This document shows positions 33,835 to 43,184 of a stretch of 64,000 bases of DNA, one piece after another. The DNA is from Paeniglutamicibacter cryotolerans. Lineage in GTDB: Bacteria > Actinomycetota > Actinomycetes > Actinomycetales > Micrococcaceae. The position numbers and the translations under genes were made by a program. Position 1 is the first letter of the stretch; each line of letters begins with the position of its first letter. The notes under the pieces are model-generated. The model saw nothing but the letters and a program-made list of their open reading frames with translations. It was not told the origin of the DNA and did not search any database. The stretch is taken from assembly GCF_014190875.1 (NCBI RefSeq), contig NZ_JACHVS010000002.1, forward strand, positions 1 to 64,000. Direction: 5' to 3'.

Positions 33835-35061
33835 ATGAACGATCACCCAGGAGCATCGGTCCCACCACGTCCAGGTACGCCCCCGCCCGGCCCCTGGATG
33901 CCACCGCACCTGCCGGCCCTGGTGGAACCCGGCGAAGCGCTGACGCAAGGGGAGCTGCTGCGCTATTCGCGCCAGCTGATCATCCCGGAGGTGGGCCTGG
34001 CCGGACAGCGTCGGCTGAAGAACGCCAAGGTCCTGGTGATCGGTGCCGGGGGCCTGGGGTCCCCGGCGCTTCTCTACCTGGCAGCCGCGGGCGTGGGCAC
34101 CCTGGGCATCGTCGATGATGACGTGGTCGACGAATCGAACCTGCAGCGCCAGGTGATCCACGGCGTATCCGATGTGGGACGGACCAAGGTCGACTCGGCG
34201 CGCGATGCCATCGCCGAGGTCAACCCGCTGGTACGCGTGCAAGTGCATGAGCGGCGGCTGGACCGGGAGAACGTGCTTGAGCTGTTTGCCGGCTACGACC
34301 TGATCCTGGACGGGACGGACAACTTCGCGACCCGCTATCTGGTCAACGACGCGGCAGCGATCCTGGGCAAGCCGTATGTTTGGGGCTCGATCCTGCGCTT
34401 CGACGGTCAGGTCAGCGTGTTCTGGGCCAAGCATGGTCCCAGCTACCGGGACCTGTATCCGGTGGCGCCGCCGGCCGGGACGGTCCCCTCCTGCGCGGAG
34501 GGAGGGGTTTTCGGGGTGCTCTGCGCGCAGATCGGCTCCGTGATGGTCGCCGAGGCCATCAAGCTGATCACCGGCGCCGGAGAGAGCCTGCTGGGCCGGG
34601 TGCTGGTCCTGGATTCACTGGCCATGCGCTGGCAGGAGATCAGGCTGCGCCCGGATCCCGCAGTGGAACCCGTGGCCGACCTGCTGGACGACTACGCGGC
34701 GTTTTGCGGCATGCCGGACCACAGCGGAAGCGTACCCGAGGTGACCGCTATCGAATTGGCCTCGATGCTGGTGGCCCGTGCTGCCGGACACGATGATTTC
34801 CTGCTCGTTGACGTGCGCGAGCCCGGCGAGGCGGAAATCGTCTCCATTGCCGGGTCCGAGCTGGCACCGCGCGGACAGATCCTCTCCGGGGACATCGAGC
34901 TGCCGCGCGATCGGCCGATCATCGTGCATTGCAAGAGCGGGGTTCGCTCGGCCGAGGTCCTGAACGCACTGGTGGGGCAAGGATTTACCGATGTGCGAAA
35001 CTTGCGGGGCGGAATTCTCGAATGGATCCGGCAGGTCGAACCGGAATTTCCGATCTACTGA
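33835..35061 (+). CDS. moeZ: Adenylyltransferase/sulfurtransferase MoeZ
   Basis: This 408-aa two-domain protein activates sulfur-carrier proteins. The ThiF/MoeB domain has the nucleotide motif GAGGLGS (70-76), the Arg-bearing DDDVVDESNLQRQ and the catalytic Cys in VPSCAEGG. The C-terminal rhodanese domain carries the persulfide cysteine in VHCKSGVRSAEVL. It adenylates and thiocarboxylates MoaD- or CysO-type carriers for molybdopterin or cysteine synthesis. A Pro-rich N-terminal extension of about 30 residues is present. The zinc CxxC pairs of classical MoeB are not seen. Confidence 0.92.
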   Translation: MNDHPGASVPPRPGTPPPGPWMPPHLPALVEPGEALTQGELLRYSRQLIIPEVGLAGQRRLKNAKVLVIGAGGLGSPALLYLAAAGVGTLGIVDDDVVDESNLQRQVIHGVSDVGRTKVDSARDAIAEVNPLVRVQVHERRLDRENVLELFAGYDLILDGTDNFATRYLVNDAAAILGKPYVWGSILRFDGQVSVFWAKHGPSYRDLYPVAPPAGTVPSCAEGGVFGVLCAQIGSVMVAEAIKLITGAGESLLGRVLVLDSLAMRWQEIRLRPDPAVEPVADLLDDYAAFCGMPDHSGSVPEVTAIELASMLVARAAGHDDFLLVDVREPGEAEIVSIAGSELAPRGQILSGDIELPRDRPIIVHCKSGVRSAEVLNALVGQGFTDVRNLRGGILEWIRQVEPEFPIY

Positions 35062-35224
35062 CGGCTTCCCGAGCGAGGGGATGTTCCTCATGCCGGCTGT
35101 TGATGGTAGACATGCAGTGGGAGCCGGGTCCGGTAACCGAAAATTCCCAAGGATCATCTAGCGTTGCCTGTGCCAATACTGACGTGTTGCTCTGTGGGGA
35201 GGGCGCTGACGTCAACGCTCATTC

Positions 35225-36443
35225 ATGAAAACCGCTGTACTCGCGATTAGCGCAGCCCTCATCGTGAGCCCAGCGCTCTGGACTATCCCACCGCCGGTTT
35301 CATCCGCTTCGCCGGATTCCACGGCGCCGCCTATCCGCCCTGCCGTTGACGCCGGGGCCGGCCACATCGCCCATTGTAAAAATCACCAGGAATTCAACCA
35401 TGATGGTGGTCAAGAAGGCCTCCGTCCACCGCTCGGCGTCCACCACCGCAGGCAAGGCGGCCACCTTCGCCGCGAAGACCCTGGTCATGGTCCCCGATAC
35501 CAAGGGCTCCGGCTGGGCCAAAGTCCAGAGCGAAGGAAAACGAGGCTGGATTCCTTCCTCGAAGCCCTCCCAGCCCGGCACCCCGCGCTTCATCAGCACC
35601 AAGGCCATCGCCCCGCGGGCTGGCATCAAATCCGGGCGGGTCATCGCCACCGCACCCAAGGGCTACACGATGTGGGGAACCGGCAAGGCCAAGTCGGGCT
35701 ATGTCCAAGTCCAGTTGTTCGGCTACGCCGGCTGGGTTCCCTCCGGCGGCCTGAAGCGGATCAGCATGGCAAACTACGCCACGAAGCAGGTCACCAAGCT
35801 GAGGTCTTCGGCCGGTTCGGGCAAGGTTCTTGCCGCTGTCCCGAAGGCGTACGTCATCAGGACGACCACCAACACCAAGGCCCTTTCCGGAAGCCGGGTC
35901 AAGGTGCAATACCGCAACACCACCGGGTGGCTGGCCACCCGGGACCTGAAATCCGCTTCGCTGCAGACCCCCGCCGGACCGGGTGCCTCCTCCTACTCGG
36001 ACAGTGCCTATGCCTCGGTGCTGCGGGGACACGTTGCGAAGTGGTGTCCGGGAGTGAACCTGCGGGTCACCAAAAATGCGGGGGAGTACTACGCCGAGTC
36101 GATCCCGCTGCGCATCCCCATCGGACGCAAGGGGAAAAACGATCCCCTTGCCCCGGATATCAAGGCGACCGGGCCCCACGAATGCGCCCACATCAAGCAG
36201 TTCAAGGTCTATCCCAGTGGGTTCAAGAATTTGACGGACCGTGCCGAGGCCATCAACCCGAGTCGAGACGGCCGCGGCATCGAGCACCTGACCGACTGCA
36301 TGAGTGATCAGATGGGAGCCAAGCGCACAGGTTCCCTGGCCGACGGATCCATGTACCGTTCCGGCTATGGCGGAACCTGCACCTCCACGCAGAAGGCAGC
36401 GGCCAAGGCGCTGCTCAACGGCAAGAAGCCGGTGGGTGGTTGA
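35225..36443 (+). pseudogene. Secreted triple-SH3 protein with peptidase-like C-terminal domain, interrupted by a frameshift
   Basis: A clean signal peptide (MKTAVLAISAALIVSPALW, ATG 35225) runs in one frame and stays plausible to about 35345. The rest of the protein continues in the +1 frame from about 35346 (LTPGPATSPIVKITRNS) to the stop at 36443. The body has three SH3-like repeats (about 35400-35560, 35585-35760 and 35765-35960) and a C-terminal domain of about 150 residues with HECAHIKQF, similar to the HExxH zinc-peptidase motif, plus cysteines that could form disulfides. One extra base near 35341-35350 explains the break. Without repair, translation from the TTG at 35346 or the ATG at 35400 would give a product lacking an export signal. 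Confidence 0.65.
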
Positions 36444-36795
36444 GCCCGAAGGCTCGAAGCAGCACGATCGCCCGGGGGACCGGGTGCAGGAGAAAGGCTG
36501 CCAGGACCTGCCGAAGCGGTTCTTGTTCGCGGCTGCTGCTCCAGCGGCGCCGTTTGACCACGGGTGATGCAATGGAACAGAGCCCTCCGGCAGCCATGGC
36601 CATTGCGATGAGCAGCCCCACGATCAGGTTGCCGCCGCCGGTCGAGATGGCACCGGTGAGTCGTAGGCACGGAACTGCCGTGATGGCCGGCCCTTCCGCC
36701 TGGGGGTTTCTCCAGCCGAGGACGAGCCCACGGCGGAGCACATCAGCATTTGGGCTCGCCGTTCCGAAAGCCGGCTCATCGTCCGATTCCATCAC
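36415..36795 (-). CDS. Doubtful small membrane protein
   Basis: This 126-codon frame has one hydrophobic segment (NLIVGLLIAMAMAAGGLC). Its 3' end overlaps the convergent secreted-protein gene by 29 bases. No family, no clear ribosome-binding site. It is the only protein-like frame in the 495-base stretch 36444-36938; the rest of that stretch shows nothing I can support. Confidence 0.3.
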   Translation of the reverse strand: MMESDDEPAFGTASPNADVLRRGLVLGWRNPQAEGPAITAVPCLRLTGAISTGGGNLIVGLLIAMAMAAGGLCSIASPVVKRRRWSSSREQEPLRQVLAAFLLHPVPRAIVLLRAFGLNHPPASCR

Positions 36796-36938
36796 AGCGC
36801 CCGCGGGTGCTCCGCGAAATCGTCCAGGAACGCGATGCCGGGTTCGAGCAGGGTGGAGGTTTCACCGGTCCGAGACCGAATGCAGGCGTGTTGCCGGGCA
36901 TCGTGCCCAGCGGTCGCGGCCGCCTGCGGGAAGGGGGA

Positions 36939-38279
36939 CTAACCGACTTCGCGCAGCGGCGCGGCAGGCTCGCCGACGGGGCACGCGGGAGGCGTCTGCG
37001 CGGGTACGGCCCTGGGGGCCTGGACCTGGATGCCGTACAGGGTTTCCAGCGCCGCGACGTAGTCGTCGGTGCGGCCTTCGGCAGCCAGTTCGCGTCCGCG
37101 CACGGTGGGAACGTGCAGCAGTTGGCGCATCATCCGACGCATGGCGAACTCGACCTCGTCGGCCGCGGCGGTGCAGCCGTGCTGGGCACGGACCTTCTCG
37201 ACCTCGGACTCGAGGACCGACTGGGTATGTTTGCGCAATGCCACGATGGCGGCGTCGGCCGATCGCTGGCGCTGTTCTTGGGCGAAGTCCGTGGCCGCGT
37301 CCTGCACGATCTGGCGGGCTTGGCGAAGGGCCATGGCCTGCTCGACCGGTGCCGCCATGCGTACGGATTCCAGGGTGATCAGGTCGACGTTGTCCAGGTC
37401 CTCGAAGGCCGGGTCGAAGTCGTGGGTCAGGGCTAGGTCCACTGCAATCAGCGGACGACCGGCGCGGTCGAGCGAGGCGACGTCGGCGGCCATCAGGCGC
37501 CTGTCGCCGCCGCTGCAGCCGATGATGACATCGGCGTGGCTCAGCGCGTCCTGCAGCTGTTCCTCGTCCACGGCCGAGCCGCCGCGGGTGGAAACGAAGG
37601 TTTCGGCGCGGCCGGAGGAGGAATAAACGCCCACCCGGTGTGCGCCGCGTTCGCGCAGCAGCGCCATGGTGGCCCCGGCATAGGCGCCGGTGCCGAAGAC
37701 GACAATGTTCTTTTCGGCCCAGCCGGCACTGACCGACAGGTCGGAAGCCAGATCCAGGGCGACGGAGACGATGGAGAGTCCGCGCGAGCCGAGCTCGGTG
37801 CGGGTTCCCACTTCCTTGGCTGTGCGCGAGGCCGTCTGGAAAAGGCGGACCAGCGAGCCGGAGGCGGTGCGCTTCTCCTGGGCTTCGATCAGGGCCCGGC
37901 GGAGCTGGCCGGCGATCTCGCGCTCACCGATCACAGCGGAGTCCAGTCCGGCGCCCACGTTGAAGAGGTGTTCGACGGTGTCCTGACCGGTCTTGGTGGC
38001 CAGCGCGCATCCGACGACGTGTTCGCTCAGGCCGGAGGCCGAGCTGATCTGGCTGATCACGGCCGACCTGGCCGCCTCGATCTCGCCGGGGCCGGAGGCC
38101 TCGCAGTACACCTCGTACCTGTTGCAGGTCGAGAGCACCACTATCCCGTTCAACGGGGCGCTGGTTTCGAGTACGGAGGAAGCGACCTGGGAGGCTCCGG
38201 CGCTGAGTTGGGCGACGGTCTCGAGGTCAATATCTGAATGGGACGCAACAAGCGATAAGAAAACCACAGTGCTTCCCAT
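36939..38279 (-). CDS. hemA: Glutamyl-tRNA reductase
   Basis: This codes for 446 residues from ATG 38277-38279 ([13 protein letters not shown]), with GGGAG about 10 bases upstream; in-frame starts at 38297 and 38423 have less support. The catalytic cysteine is in [12 protein letters not shown]. The NADPH-binding domain shows [20 protein letters not shown], and a C-terminal dimerisation helix follows. It reduces glutamyl-tRNA(Glu) to glutamate-1-semialdehyde, the first committed step of haem synthesis by the C5 route. It is divergent from the rest of the hem cluster. A candidate -10 TAATCT lies at 38341-38346 (minus strand). Confidence 0.94.
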   Translation of the reverse strand: MGSTVVFLSLVASHSDIDLETVAQLSAGASQVASSVLETSAPLNGIVVLSTCNRYEVYCEASGPGEIEAARSAVISQISSASGLSEHVVGCALATKTGQDTVEHLFNVGAGLDSAVIGEREIAGQLRRALIEAQEKRTASGSLVRLFQTASRTAKEVGTRTELGSRGLSIVSVALDLASDLSVSAGWAEKNIVVFGTGAYAGATMALLRERGAHRVGVYSSSGRAETFVSTRGGSAVDEEQLQDALSHADVIIGCSGGDRRLMAADVASLDRAGRPLIAVDLALTHDFDPAFEDLDNVDLITLESVRMAAPVEQAMALRQARQIVQDAATDFAQEQRQRSADAAIVALRKHTQSVLESEVEKVRAQHGCTAAADEVEFAMRRMMRQLLHVPTVRGRELAAEGRTDDYVAALETLYGIQVQAPRAVPAQTPPACPVGEPAAPLREVG

Positions 38280-38340
38280 ACTATCCCGAACTCCCATCCG
38301 GCGGACACCCGCGGGCCACGAATCCGGCCGATCCTGCCCG

Positions 38341-38395
38341 AGATTAGTGTCCTTGGGCACCCGGATTACTTTTCGGGCCAACATGTTGGCAGAAT
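38341..38395. promoter_or_regulatory. hemA/hemE divergent promoter region with 14-bp palindrome
   Basis: GCCAACATGTTGGC (38377-38390) is a perfect palindrome directly abutting a CAGAAT -10-like hexamer (38390-38395) that is 7 nt before the hemE ATG at 38403. On the other strand TAATCT (38341-38346) may serve hemA. The palindrome would lie in the -35/-10 spacer of hemE, a typical repressor position. Confidence 0.5.
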
Positions 38396-38402
38396 CATGG
38401 GT

Positions 38403-39467
38403 ATGACGTTGAGCGCCAGCCACCCGCTAATGGACGGTCGAACCACCCATTCCCCGCTTATTTCCGCCTACCGAGGCCAGAAGCCCTCGCATCGACCCGT
38501 GTGGTTCATGCGCCAGGCAGGCCGTTCGCTACCCGAATACCGCAAGCTGCGGGAGGGCATCGCGATGCTTGATTCGTGCCTGCGCCCGGACCTCGCCGCC
38601 GAAATCACCCTGCAGCCGGTCCGGCGGCACAATGTCGATGCCGGGATCTTCTTCTCCGACATCGTGATCCCGCTCAAGCTCGCGGGCGTCGACGTGGACA
38701 TCGTCCCCGGAGTCGGTCCGGTGCTGGCCAACCCGGTCCGCTCGGCCGCCGACGTGCGCGCCCTGCCAAAGCTTGATGACCAGGCACTGGACCCGATTCG
38801 CGAGGCGGTGGCCATCACCGTCGCCGAGCTCGGTGCCACCCCGCTGATCGGTTTCGCCGGTGCCCCGTTCACCGTGGCGGCCTACATGGTCGAGGGACGC
38901 CCGTCCCGCGACCACCTGGGCCCGCGCACGATGATGCACTCGGACCCGGAGACCTGGGCCACCCTGGCCGAATGGGCTGCGGATGCCTCTGGCGCGTTCC
39001 TGCGTGCGCAGATCGAGGCCGGCGCCTCCGCCGGACAGCTCTTCGACTCCTGGGCCGGATCGCTGTCGCTGGCCGACTACACCAACCACGTCGCCCCGTC
39101 CTCGGCCCGCGCCCTGGACCACGTGCGCGACCTCGGGGTCCCGCTGGTGCACTTCGGCACCGGTACCTCCGAACTGCTCCCGGCCATGCTGGAGGTGGGA
39201 GTGGACGTCATGGGCGTCGACTACCGCCTGCCGTTGGACGAGGCGAACCGCCGCCTGGGCGGAAAGGTCCCGCTGCAGGGCAACATCGACCCGGCCCTGC
39301 TGAACGCCCCGTGGGAGGTGCTCGAGGCCCACGTCCGCGAGGTCCTCGCCGCCGGCGACAGCGCCCCCGCCCACGTGGTCAACCTGGGCCACGGTGTTCC
39401 GCCGGACACCGACCCGGAGATCCTGACCCGTGTGGTCGAGCTCATCCATTCGGTACCCGTCGTCTAA
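38403..39467 (+). CDS. hemE: Uroporphyrinogen decarboxylase
   Basis: This codes for 354 residues from ATG 38403; the ATG two codons earlier (38397) is possible, but 38403 keeps a 7-nt distance from the -10-like element. Signature [16 protein letters not shown] near the N-terminus, then [24 protein letters not shown] and the C-terminal GNIDPALL / [13 protein letters not shown]. It removes four carboxyl groups from uroporphyrinogen III to give coproporphyrinogen III. It is the first gene of a long plus-strand hem operon; a hairpin and 82 bases separate it from hemY. Confidence 0.96.
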   Translation: MTLSASHPLMDGRTTHSPLISAYRGQKPSHRPVWFMRQAGRSLPEYRKLREGIAMLDSCLRPDLAAEITLQPVRRHNVDAGIFFSDIVIPLKLAGVDVDIVPGVGPVLANPVRSAADVRALPKLDDQALDPIREAVAITVAELGATPLIGFAGAPFTVAAYMVEGRPSRDHLGPRTMMHSDPETWATLAEWAADASGAFLRAQIEAGASAGQLFDSWAGSLSLADYTNHVAPSSARALDHVRDLGVPLVHFGTGTSELLPAMLEVGVDVMGVDYRLPLDEANRRLGGKVPLQGNIDPALLNAPWEVLEAHVREVLAAGDSAPAHVVNLGHGVPPDTDPEILTRVVELIHSVPVV

Positions 39468-39480
39468 GACGGCACGCACC

Positions 39481-39519
39481 GGGCGGGGGGAGAACCGGGT
39501 ATCAAACCGGCCCCCGCCC
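39481..39519 (+). promoter_or_regulatory. Hairpin between hemE and hemY
   Basis: GGGCGGGGG (39481-39489) pairs with CCCCCGCCC (39511-39519). No T-run follows, so partial attenuation or message processing is more likely than full termination. Confidence 0.5.
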
Positions 39520-39549
39520 ACCACGGATTGATCCCAAGGAAGGACCGCA

Positions 39550-41184
39550 ATGCAGCAGAGGCCCGCAGGTGACCAGGAACCGGCAGCCCGCCAGGAGCGC
39601 CCGGCAACGGTGGAGAAGTCCCGCGTGGGAGCGGCCACCTCCACGGCCGCGGCCCATGCCCTGCGCCTGCTGCACCTTCCGCGCACTACGCCCGAGGCTG
39701 CACCCCGGGGTCCGGCGGCGATAGTCATCGGCGGCGGCATCTCCGGGCTGATCGCTGCCCGCGAACTGGCGATCACCGGACACCAGGTCAACCTGTTCGA
39801 GGCCTCCGCCGTGTTTGGCGGGGCGGTCGGCATGCACGAGGTGGCTGGGCTGCGGCTGGACGCCGGCGCCGAATCGTTTGCCACCCGTTCTACGGCCGTC
39901 GCCGACCTCGCGGCGGAGCTCGGGCTCGGCGGCGACATCACTTATCCGCGGCCCGGCGGAGCCTGGCTGCAGCTGCAGCGCGGCGGAACCGACGTGGCGC
40001 TGCCCCTTCCGGCGACGGGGATCCTGGGCATCCCCGGGGACCCCTGGGCCGATGACGTGAAGGCGGCGATCGGCCGCACCGGTGCGCTGCGTGCCGCGGC
40101 CGACCTGATCACCCCGCTGTCCAAGAAGATGCTCGAGAGCCCGCTGAGCCTGGGCGCGCTGGTGCGGGCCCGCATGGGCCGCGCGGTGCTTGACCACCTG
40201 GTCACCCCGATCGTCTCCGGCGTGCATTCCGCTGATCCGGACACCCTGGACCTTGACGCCGTGGCCCCCGGGCTGCGCGCCAAGGTGTTGGAACACGGAT
40301 CGCTGGCCAAAGCCGTGGCCGCGATGCGCGCCGCCGCACCGGCCGGCTCGGCCGTCGGCGGAATCACCGGCGGCATGTACCGGCTTGCCGAGGCGCTCGT
40401 CGCCGACCTGAAGGCCCGCGATGTGGGCCTGCACCTGAACCGCGAAGTGGTGGCGCTGTACCGCGATGGTGCCGCCGATGCCCCCTGGCGGATCGAACTG
40501 GCTGCCCGTTCGGCCGAGCCCGAGGCCCAGCGCGAGAAGCCGGCGAAGGCCGACCGCACCGTGGCCGTACCCGCGGGCGCCCTGACCGGAGCGCGCCTGG
40601 TGGTGGCCATCGACGGCCCCGGCGCCGTGGACCTGCTCGGTTCGCTGGATGCTGGCTTCGCGGCCCACCGACCAGCCCGCGGCACCGGCGTCAGCCTGGT
40701 CACGCTGGTCGTGGACCGCCCCGAGCTGGATGAGGCGCCGCGCGGCACCGGCGTACTGGTCGCGCCCGACGTGCAGGGCATCGGCGCAAAGGCACTGACC
40801 CATGCCACGGCCAAATGGGAATGGCTGGCCGATGATTCGGGCCCCGGCAGCCACGTTCTGCGCCTCTCTTACGGCAGGCTCTCGGAAGTCGACGCGGAAC
40901 TGGCCGACGCCGATGACGCGACGCTGTACGAAAACGCCGTCAGGGACGCGGCGCGGTTGTTGGCCGTGCCGCTGACCGGTGACGACGTGGTCGGCTGGGA
41001 CGTGGTCCGCTACATCGGCGCGCTGCCGTTCGCCACCACCGGGCACAAGGCCCGGGTCGCCGCGTTCAACGAGCTGGCCTCGGGGTTCGGCGGCCTGGAC
41101 GTGGTCGGTGCCTGGATTTCCGGCACCGGGCTGGCTGCAGTGGTCGCCGATACCCGCTCGCGGCTGCGTGTCGGCGCAGCCTGA
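39550..41184 (+). CDS. hemY: Coproporphyrinogen III oxidase, HemY type
   Basis: This codes for 544 residues; AAGGAAGG precedes ATG 39550. The FAD dinucleotide motif IVIGGGISGLIAARELA (about 58-74) follows an N-terminal extension of about 55 residues that is Ala/Pro/Arg-rich and probably disordered. The C-terminal FAD contact VVGAWISGTGLAAVVADTR is present. In Gram-positives this enzyme oxidises coproporphyrinogen III to coproporphyrin III with oxygen. The presence of hemQ and the ferrochelatase gene beside it places it in the coproporphyrin-dependent pathway rather than the classical protoporphyrin route. Confidence 0.94.
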   Translation: MQQRPAGDQEPAARQERPATVEKSRVGAATSTAAAHALRLLHLPRTTPEAAPRGPAAIVIGGGISGLIAARELAITGHQVNLFEASAVFGGAVGMHEVAGLRLDAGAESFATRSTAVADLAAELGLGGDITYPRPGGAWLQLQRGGTDVALPLPATGILGIPGDPWADDVKAAIGRTGALRAAADLITPLSKKMLESPLSLGALVRARMGRAVLDHLVTPIVSGVHSADPDTLDLDAVAPGLRAKVLEHGSLAKAVAAMRAAAPAGSAVGGITGGMYRLAEALVADLKARDVGLHLNREVVALYRDGAADAPWRIELAARSAEPEAQREKPAKADRTVAVPAGALTGARLVVAIDGPGAVDLLGSLDAGFAAHRPARGTGVSLVTLVVDRPELDEAPRGTGVLVAPDVQGIGAKALTHATAKWEWLADDSGPGSHVLRLSYGRLSEVDAELADADDATLYENAVRDAARLLAVPLTGDDVVGWDVVRYIGALPFATTGHKARVAAFNELASGFGGLDVVGAWISGTGLAAVVADTRSRLRVGAA

Positions 41185-41268
41185 GCCCTCCCTGCCCGCA
41201 TTGATCGGGCAAACACCCAAGTTTCCATGGTTTATTCAGTAGGCAGTAAAGATGAAAGCAGGAACCCA

Positions 41269-41979
41269 ATGAGCGAATTGACGCATAACAGCCCGGTGAT
41301 CCGGGACCGCGAAGCAGCCGGCGACGCGACCATGTACTACACGCTGTGGACCGTTTTCAAGCGCGACTCCGACCTGGACCGCACCGAGGGCGTCGAAGCG
41401 TTCGAGGCCCTGATCTCCGAGCTCGCGGCCGATTCCGTCACCCTGCGCGGCACCTATGACTGCTCCGCTATGCGCGAGGAAGCCGACGTCATGGTCTGGC
41501 TGCACGGCCCCAGCGCCGAAGGCCTGCAGGCCGCGGTGCGCAAGATCCGCCGCAGCTTCCTCTTCGCCGAGACCTCCATCGTCTACTCGACCATGGGCGT
41601 GCACCGCGAAGCCGAGTTTGCCAAGGACCACTCGCCAGCCTTCGCCCGCGGTGTCGCCCCGGAGACCTGGATGACCGTCTACCCGTTCGTACGCACCAAC
41701 GACTGGTACCTGCTGGACCCGAAGGACCGCGGCAAGATGCTGCGCGACCACGGAGTGCTGGGCCGGGACTTCCCGTCGGTGCTGGCCAACACCGTTGCCG
41801 CGTTCTCCTTCAGCGACTATGAATGGCAGATCTGCCTCGAGGCTCCGGACATGATCGACCTCGTCGACATGATGCGCCACCTGCGCTACACCGAGGCCCG
41901 GAACCACGTGCGCGAGGAGACCCCCTTCTACACCGGACGCCGGATCTCCGCTGCCGAGGTCGCCGAGGTGCTTCGATGA
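41269..41979 (+). CDS. hemQ: Coproheme decarboxylase HemQ
   Basis: This codes for 236 residues from ATG 41269, with GCAGGAA 6 bases upstream; the frame extends to 41227 but the added part is not conserved-looking. It belongs to the chlorite-dismutase-like family. The catalytic Tyr lies in WMTVYPFVR, and the proximal haem His in WYLLDPKDRGKMLRDHGVLGRDF. It converts coproheme III to haem b by two peroxide-driven decarboxylations. Its stop overlaps the hemH start (ATGA), so the two are translationally coupled. Confidence 0.95.
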   Translation: MSELTHNSPVIRDREAAGDATMYYTLWTVFKRDSDLDRTEGVEAFEALISELAADSVTLRGTYDCSAMREEADVMVWLHGPSAEGLQAAVRKIRRSFLFAETSIVYSTMGVHREAEFAKDHSPAFARGVAPETWMTVYPFVRTNDWYLLDPKDRGKMLRDHGVLGRDFPSVLANTVAAFSFSDYEWQICLEAPDMIDLVDMMRHLRYTEARNHVREETPFYTGRRISAAEVAEVLR

Positions 41980-43184
41980 GCCCACAGGCATTCGACCCGC
42001 GCGAGGGATACGACGCGCGCGGGGTCATGGCACCCAAGGCCTACGACGCGATCCTGCTGGCCTCCTTCGGCGGGCCGGAGGGCCAGGACGACGTCCTGCC
42101 GTTCCTGCGCAATGTCACCGCTGGCCGCGGCATCCCCGACGAGCGGCTCGAAGAGGTCGCCACGCACTACCGGGCCAACGGCGGCATTTCGCCGATCAAC
42201 GCGCAGAACCGGGCGCTGAAGGCCTCGATGGAGGCGGCCCTTGCCGAGCGCGGGATCACCGTGCCGGTGTTCTGGGGCAACCGCAACTGGGCCCCGTACA
42301 TCCCGCAGACGCTCCAGGAGCTCTATGCGGCGGGCCACCGCAAGGTGCTGATGTTCTCCACCAGCGCGTACTCCAGCTATTCCAGCTGCCGGCAGTACCG
42401 CGAGGATCTGGGCGTGGCCCTGCGCGAGACCGGCCTGGAGGGTCTGCTCGAGGTAGACAAGGTGCGTCAGTACTTCGACCACCCCGGGTTCGTCGAGCCG
42501 TTCGTCCAGGGCGTCTCGGACTCCCTGGCCCGGGTCCGCGAACAGCTCGCTGCCGCAGGAAACCCGGAGGGGCGGATCAAGATCGTCTTCGCCACCCATT
42601 CGATCCCGACCTCAGATGCGCAGGCCGCCGGGCCCCGCGACCTGGCTGCCACCCTGGAAACCGACGTCTACTCGGCCCAGCACCTCTCGGTGGCCCGCGC
42701 CATCCTGGATGCGATCCCCGAGGCCTCTGGCCTCGACTGGTCGCTGGTCTTCCAGTCCCGCTCCGGTTCACCGCATACCCCGTGGTTGGAGCCGGACATC
42801 AACGACGCCCTGGCCATCGACCGGGAAGCCGGCGTGGCCGGCGTCGTGGTGGTGCCGCTCGGATTCGTCTCGGACCACATGGAGGTCCTCTGGGACTTGG
42901 ACACCGAGGCCAGGGAAACCTGCGCCGAGCTTGGGCTGGCATTCCACCGCGCCCCGACCCCGGGCACGCATGCGAAGTTCGTCTCCGGGATCGTGGACCT
43001 GATCTCCGAACGACTGGCCGGGCCCGACGGCGCCCCCCTGATCCCGGGACGCGCCTCGGCGGCCGATCTTGGTCCCTGGTTCGATGTCTGCCGCCCGAAT
43101 TGCTGCGCCAAGGTGATGCGCGACGGAACCATCAAGCCGACCATCGCCGCCGTCGACTCCGAGGTCGGGGTGCCCGCACCATGA
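41976..43184 (+). CDS. hemH: Coproporphyrin ferrochelatase
   Basis: This codes for 402 residues from ATG 41976, inside the hemQ stop codon context. Landmarks: YDAILLASFGGPEGQDDVLPFL, the metal/acid region VFATHSIPTSDA with the catalytic His, and SLVFQSRSGSPHTPWLEPD. It inserts Fe2+ into coproporphyrin III. The C-terminus carries clustered cysteines (DVCRPNCCAKV), together with an upstream Cys (ETCAEL), suggesting the [2Fe-2S] cluster known from actinobacterial ferrochelatases. Its stop overlaps the hemC ATG. Confidence 0.94.
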   Translation: MSPQAFDPREGYDARGVMAPKAYDAILLASFGGPEGQDDVLPFLRNVTAGRGIPDERLEEVATHYRANGGISPINAQNRALKASMEAALAERGITVPVFWGNRNWAPYIPQTLQELYAAGHRKVLMFSTSAYSSYSSCRQYREDLGVALRETGLEGLLEVDKVRQYFDHPGFVEPFVQGVSDSLARVREQLAAAGNPEGRIKIVFATHSIPTSDAQAAGPRDLAATLETDVYSAQHLSVARAILDAIPEASGLDWSLVFQSRSGSPHTPWLEPDINDALAIDREAGVAGVVVVPLGFVSDHMEVLWDLDTEARETCAELGLAFHRAPTPGTHAKFVSGIVDLISERLAGPDGAPLIPGRASAADLGPWFDVCRPNCCAKVMRDGTIKPTIAAVDSEVGVPAP

